A DNA stretch of 64,000 nucleotides from Atrichornis clamosus (lineage: Eukaryota > Chordata > Aves > Passeriformes > Menuridae): assembly GCA_013400975.1 (NCBI GenBank), contig WBMZ01011676.1, forward strand, positions 1 to 64,000. The letters are read 5' to 3'. The notes under the pieces were generated by a model. It did not search any database and was not told the DNA's origin. It saw nothing but the letters and a program-made list of their open reading frames with translations. Both the position numbers and the translations under genes were made by a program. Shown here piece by piece: positions 59,638 to 64,000 of this stretch (position 1 is its first letter; the number at the start of each line of letters is the position of its first letter).

Positions 59638-60589
59638 TTACACTGAAGTTATTTTTGTCCTGTTCAAGTGGATGGGCAGAGACAACTAAATATAGAATTT
59701 ATCAAAGCAGGTGAACAAGAAAGATAACATGCACCCCATGTTTCAAGGAGCAAGCAATAAACGAAGTATACTCCTATCTCCCAGCCCAAAAAGCTCCCAA
59801 GACCAAACTTATTTACATGAGCAAGATCTGATTGAACAAAAACTCAACTCACCAGAGCCTTCCCTTTGGACATGTGACAATGTAAATGTTAAGCAGATAG
59901 GTTTCCTGTCTCTTACCTGCTTGTACTATATATAAACAAGACTACAAAATCCACATTAAAATGGAAAGAGGTTCACTCTGTGGTGACTCTGGACAGAAAT
60001 TCTTCAGAAGAAAGTATGTTTGCATGTACAGCTGGGTAATAAAGCACCGCTTGAAATCAAACATGAAGGAATGTTACGTTGTCAGTGGCAACACAAAGGA
60101 TGTGGTTTCTATTAAATTTAACCAGTTATGTCAAGGACAATTGCTTTCTTCTGGTCACACTATGGTCCAGGGCTTGCTCAGAGTAACTGCTGGAGTAGTT
60201 TGGATTTTGCAAGCGAAAATCCATTCATGTGTATTTTTAACTCCTTCCAGGGACTGAGTTAGTCTGTGAAACGTCCTGGGTGGCTGGTGCCAGAAGCACA
60301 CACTCCATTCAGTGACTGTGAGCAGCCCAGGCTGGGAAACACACAGACAGCAAGGATCACCAGGCTCTTGGGTTCGCAGAGCCTGCAGCCAAGAACCCAA
60401 ACCATTACATTCAGAAGGACGTTAAGTGCTTTCCCTGTAGGCACATAGGCGTGAGCAAGGAAACCTTCGGAGGAAGGACATGGCACCAGTCAAGCCATGA
60501 CTTCAGTGGAAGGCACACTCACATCAGTGCCGTAATCTACCACTGGGCTCAAAGAACAGAAAGCTTTTATGTGGAACATTTCCCTTCTT

Positions 60590-60900
60590 CCATCTGTGCT
60601 CCCAGTTACCATAGCATCCAAGAGCCCCACAGCTTGAGCTGCATTTGTCCTCACAACATCCCCGTGAAGTAAGGAAGTGCTGTTATCACCACTTTACAGA
60701 TAGGGAACTGGGGCACAGAGAGAGAAAAATAACCCTATCCGAGGTGATCGTATAAGGAGGAAGTTTGTGGCAGAGCAGGGCAAGACTGGCTTCAATTCTC
60801 ACTTCCAGGAGGTACCCTAATACACCAGACACCTCTTCAGCTTCTAGATGCTCTGCCTTTGGTTTGACCAACCTACCTAGCTCCCCTGGGCCACAAGGAA
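60590..60900 (+). mobile_element. Ancient MIR/L3-like interspersed repeat
   Basis: The plus strand contains CCTCACAACATCCCCGTGAA, then ACTTTACAGATAGGGAACTG and GGGCACAGAGAGAG, followed by TTTGTGGCAGAGCAGGG and CTTCAATTCTCACTTCC. This order, with a bit of 'count and compare' similarity to the MIR/L3 core (TTTACAGATGRGGAAACTGA, GGCACAGAGAGGT), is characteristic of that old amniote family. It is heavily diverged and inactive; limits are approximate. The open frames at 60686-60940 and 60765-61001 read through it. Confidence 0.7.
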
Positions 60901-62624
60901 CAGGAATGCAAATGCCTTTTAGCAACAGCATTTCCAGCACAAGAAAAATGGAAGAGGGTATCAGATGTAAGTGCTGTTTGCATTCAGAAGTCCAAACCTG
61001 AACAAGAAAACAATTTCCAAAATAGCCACCTGGTACTGTGGGAAAAGGAAGGAAGACATATTAAGTTTTCAAAGCAGAAAATTAAAAACACTCATGGTAG
61101 ACCACAAGCACAATTTTAAAATAATAAGTGAAAGTTGTAACAGGAAGCTAGTATTAGACATGCATCCTTCAAGAATCTCCCTGTTCTAGGGATTTTAGGT
61201 TCTAGAACTGCAAGAAATTTTAAAAAATGCCTTTGGTACTATAGCTATCTCATTTCAGACACAGAGCTAAACACAAGTCTAATGTAATTTCATATGGAGA
61301 CCTTGGCTCCAGACTTCACACAACAATCTTGTCTCAGATAAAACAAATTCCAGAGGCTGTACACTGCTCAAGGCTTCCCATTTCTGACTAAGGCAGGCTT
61401 CAACCCTGCCCCCAAAGGCTCTCTGTCCTAAGTGAAATGGCACATCAGGCCCAAAATTTACTCTGTCCTTGGGGATTCCAGTTGCAGCCATCCAGAGAAC
61501 CTGTTATGAAATAAGCTTCTAGAACTTAAGGGCATTCATAAAGTAGCATTTAATGTCAACTGTTTAAGGTGACTCTTACCCTGGAACAAACAGTAGAGAT
61601 CCATCACCCTATGGATCACCGGGTTTATCAAATCTGACTCCAAAAGGTGACTGCTCATCCTAATGGCCAAAAAATGACAAGACTGCTCCTAAACCATCAC
61701 AAACATGCCTTGATGAATGACAAAGTCACTACACTCACTGGGACAAAGGAAGAAATGTTTGAGTTGGTGGTAGGGCACTAGATCAGCCATGATGAGCTTC
61801 CAGGTCACCTCTGCTAACAGTAGACTATTCTGTCAATCGCTACTGGTAAGTTGGACCTCACGGCCCAGGCCTCAAGTTTTATAACAGGCTGTTGCTGTAA
61901 GCTTCAGCCACCAGCAACACAACGTGCACCTAAAGCACACCTCCTCTGCCACAGAGTCTGAAGGAGCTGCAGCCAACCTTCAACTACTGCTGAAGGCAGC
62001 ACCTAATTCTACTTCCGTCAGTGACAAAATAGAAGCCTTGCTTGAAGGGGACCAGAAAGAACAGAGTGAGCTCCACCACACATCCCACTAACCCCATTTC
62101 TTCCTTTTCTTTTACATCAGAACTATAAAAAAAGTGAAGGAGGAAGGCTGCGATGAGGTTAGAAACATTTCTGCTTTCTGACAGCAAGCCTCACAGCAAC
62201 AACAGCCAAACAAATAAACAAACGAAAGCAAAACTTCCAGCAGCTTCACAGCTACATAGCAATCTCAGTAAACTAGACATCCTAGCAATTAAAGGAAAAA
62301 GTAACAGACCCAGAACACTAACAACGAGTAGTAAATAAGCAAAGTTTGTTTATTATTCCAAGTTTTGAACCTTTCCCTTGAAAAACTCCAACTTCTGTAT
62401 TTGAAGAAACTAACCAACACTGAAAAATGGAACAGCCTGTTGACAGTTGAGGAACTGCTATTTATTTTCTGTTTCATGGCCATCACAAGGAATGTGAAAA
62501 ATAAAACCAAACACCTCTACAAATGGGGTTGCTATTCTCTTTCAAAATCAAGGTGGGCTTTGCATGAGATTCCCAATATCCCAATATCAAACTGGTCAAT
62601 AATGACAGAATACTTTATGTTGAA

Positions 62625-62690
62625 AACAGCCATTTGAGGTGATCTGGTCTGATCACCCTTCTCAAAGCAGGGCTATTCAAAATGCTACAA
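62625..62690. mobile_element. Possible diverged CR1 relic
   Basis: The stretch CCATTTGAGGTGATCTGGTC followed by TGATCACCCTTCTCAAAGCAG resembles the CR1 internal phrase GAGGTCATCTAGTCCAACCCCCTGCTCAAGCAGG. The match is short and interrupted, so this is tentative. Confidence 0.35.
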
Positions 62691-64000
62691 GAGAAATCCT
62701 AACACTAACACTGCACGTAGATAATTCAGGAGAATTATAAAAATACAAACACAAGAAATAGAACAAATGTAACTTTATCAAACTGCAATTTTCAAATCAA
62801 ATTTGAGGAATAAAATCTCAAGTCTGCTTGGCCATGTGCCCTCATTTTAATCTCCTTGCCTCAAGTAACTGGTCAGAGAATTCTAAGATGAATATCAATA
62901 CATTCTCTGTGTATGCTGGGCATAAAAAGGAGAAATGAATTCAGTGTTCTTCCATGGTTTATTTTACCACATGAATGATGAGAGAAAAAGCACAGGATTG
63001 TAGATGGTCACAAAGGTATGCACAGCCTCTGAAGCGTGAACATATATCTACAACCACACATCCTGTTGTGTGTCATTCCATTTCTAAAATAATGCCTGAA
63101 AAGAGGAAAGTCTCCAGAAACATGAGGTTTTGCCATAAGCACACCCAATCTAGTCACAAGAGTAAACAAACCTCTCCTAGACACCAAGAGCTGTTGTGAA
63201 GTAGCCCATTCCTAGTAGCCTGTAGCAGTTCCTGAGAAGAAAGCTTTCCTCTGGCCATAGTGAGGATTTCTTAAAATGTAAAGAGAACTTTATTTATACC
63301 AACTTTTTGCACAATCCTACCAGTAACATGTCAGAAGATAAGTAAAAAAAACAAACACAAACCCCCAACCCTTCCAAATGCATAAAACTTATCACACTAT
63401 ATCTTAATTTTTTTCCCTATTTTAGATAGAGCTTTCTATAAGATAATGATTTATGTTACTGCAGTACACAGCAACTTCAGATACACATCTGGGTCTGAGC
63501 CACCTGCTGTACAAACGGAACAATGAGACAGCCGCTGTTCTGCGGAGTTGACTGTCACAGGACAGGGACAATGGAAGGCCAGACACAGACACACAAAAAG
63601 GGGGACCAATACTGGGCATCGCAGGGAACAGCAGTCTCAGTACACACACATTACAAGTTCATTGGGGCCTTTTATAAGCAACACAAGGAGCCAGAGCTTT
63701 TGAAGAGGATAATAAAGCAGCACTGCAGCTGTTTACAGGGACCATTTCCCAAGTGTGAAAGGGTAGCACAAGAGAAAGCACATAAGTGCTTGCTTGCCTC
63801 TACGTTGTAGTCACAGTATAGACACACGCTAGGCTAACTGGAGGCAGAAGTTAACATCTTAATAGCAAATTAGAGATGGTAAAAATAGGTATGAAAAGCA
63901 AAAGCAGCTGGTTTTGTAGCTCAATGCAACAGAGGAACTAGTGGTAGGGACAAAGCAGCAGCCCAAAGAACGAGCTCTGCCCTGTTCAGACCAGCACTTG

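Larger units (their letters stand above)
45042..64000 (-). other. AKT1: 3' part of AKT1 intron between coding exons 1 and 2
   Basis: At least 18.9 kb. I looked on the minus strand for the start of AKT1 (a VKEGWLHKRG-type sequence followed by a donor in phase 1) and did not find it. The stretch contains a CpG island (50538-50940), an RFX-like motif (53779), simple repeats (56339, 58407, 59020, 59584), an ancient MIR/L3-like repeat (60590-60900) and a possible CR1 relic (62625-62690). Open frames such as 54476-54922 and 55383-55925 (plus) have no recognisable domain and are overlapped by antisense frames. Confidence 0.75.

Noticed and set aside
61955..61985. Minus-strand reading VEGWLQL, resembling the AKT1 start VKEGWLHK
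   Set aside because: No in-frame start codon in the right place, the following residues diverge at once and there is no donor at the required phase. A chance match.

Overview
The window looks like avian nuclear DNA, most likely from a passerine bird. Three CR1-type LINE 3' ends (near 2.8, 6.0 and 31.8 kb) point to a bird. A tRNA-Ile-derived SINE with a CR1-like tail at about 42.95-43.09 kb matches the layout of TguSINE1, a family described from passerines. Sequence outside exons is AT-rich and contains no bacterial-type gene clusters.

The only gene I can prove is AKT1, the RAC-alpha serine/threonine kinase, on the minus strand. Twelve exons with GT-AG junctions run from 45041 down to the stop codon at 11826. 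They encode residues 16-480 and total 1397 coding bases. Adding the 46-base first coding exon known from vertebrate AKT1 gives exactly 480 residues, and residue numbers then match human AKT1. PH-domain residues E17, R23, R25 and R86, the glycine loop, K179, D274, D292, T308, T450 and S473 are all present. One conspicuous change is P424L, which removes the first proline of the C-terminal PXXP motif. The first coding exon (about residues 1-15) was not found and probably lies beyond 64 kb.

Layout: 1-10.3 kb is sequence downstream of AKT1, with two CR1 fragments and no gene I recognise. The 3' UTR covers about 10.29-11.83 kb, with a poly(A) signal at 10309-10314. From 11.83 to 45.04 kb lie exons and introns; the introns hold GC-rich patches (13.4 and 26.1 kb), a CR1 (31.8 kb) and the SINE (43.0 kb). 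From 45.04 to 64.0 kb is the 3' part of the first coding intron. It holds a CpG island at 50.54-50.94 kb (a possible alternative promoter), an ancient MIR/L3-like repeat at 60.6-60.9 kb and several simple repeats.

No new biological system is evident. The items most worth a second look are P424L, the intronic CpG island, and the apparent absence of the expected convergent neighbour SIVA1 from the first 10 kb.
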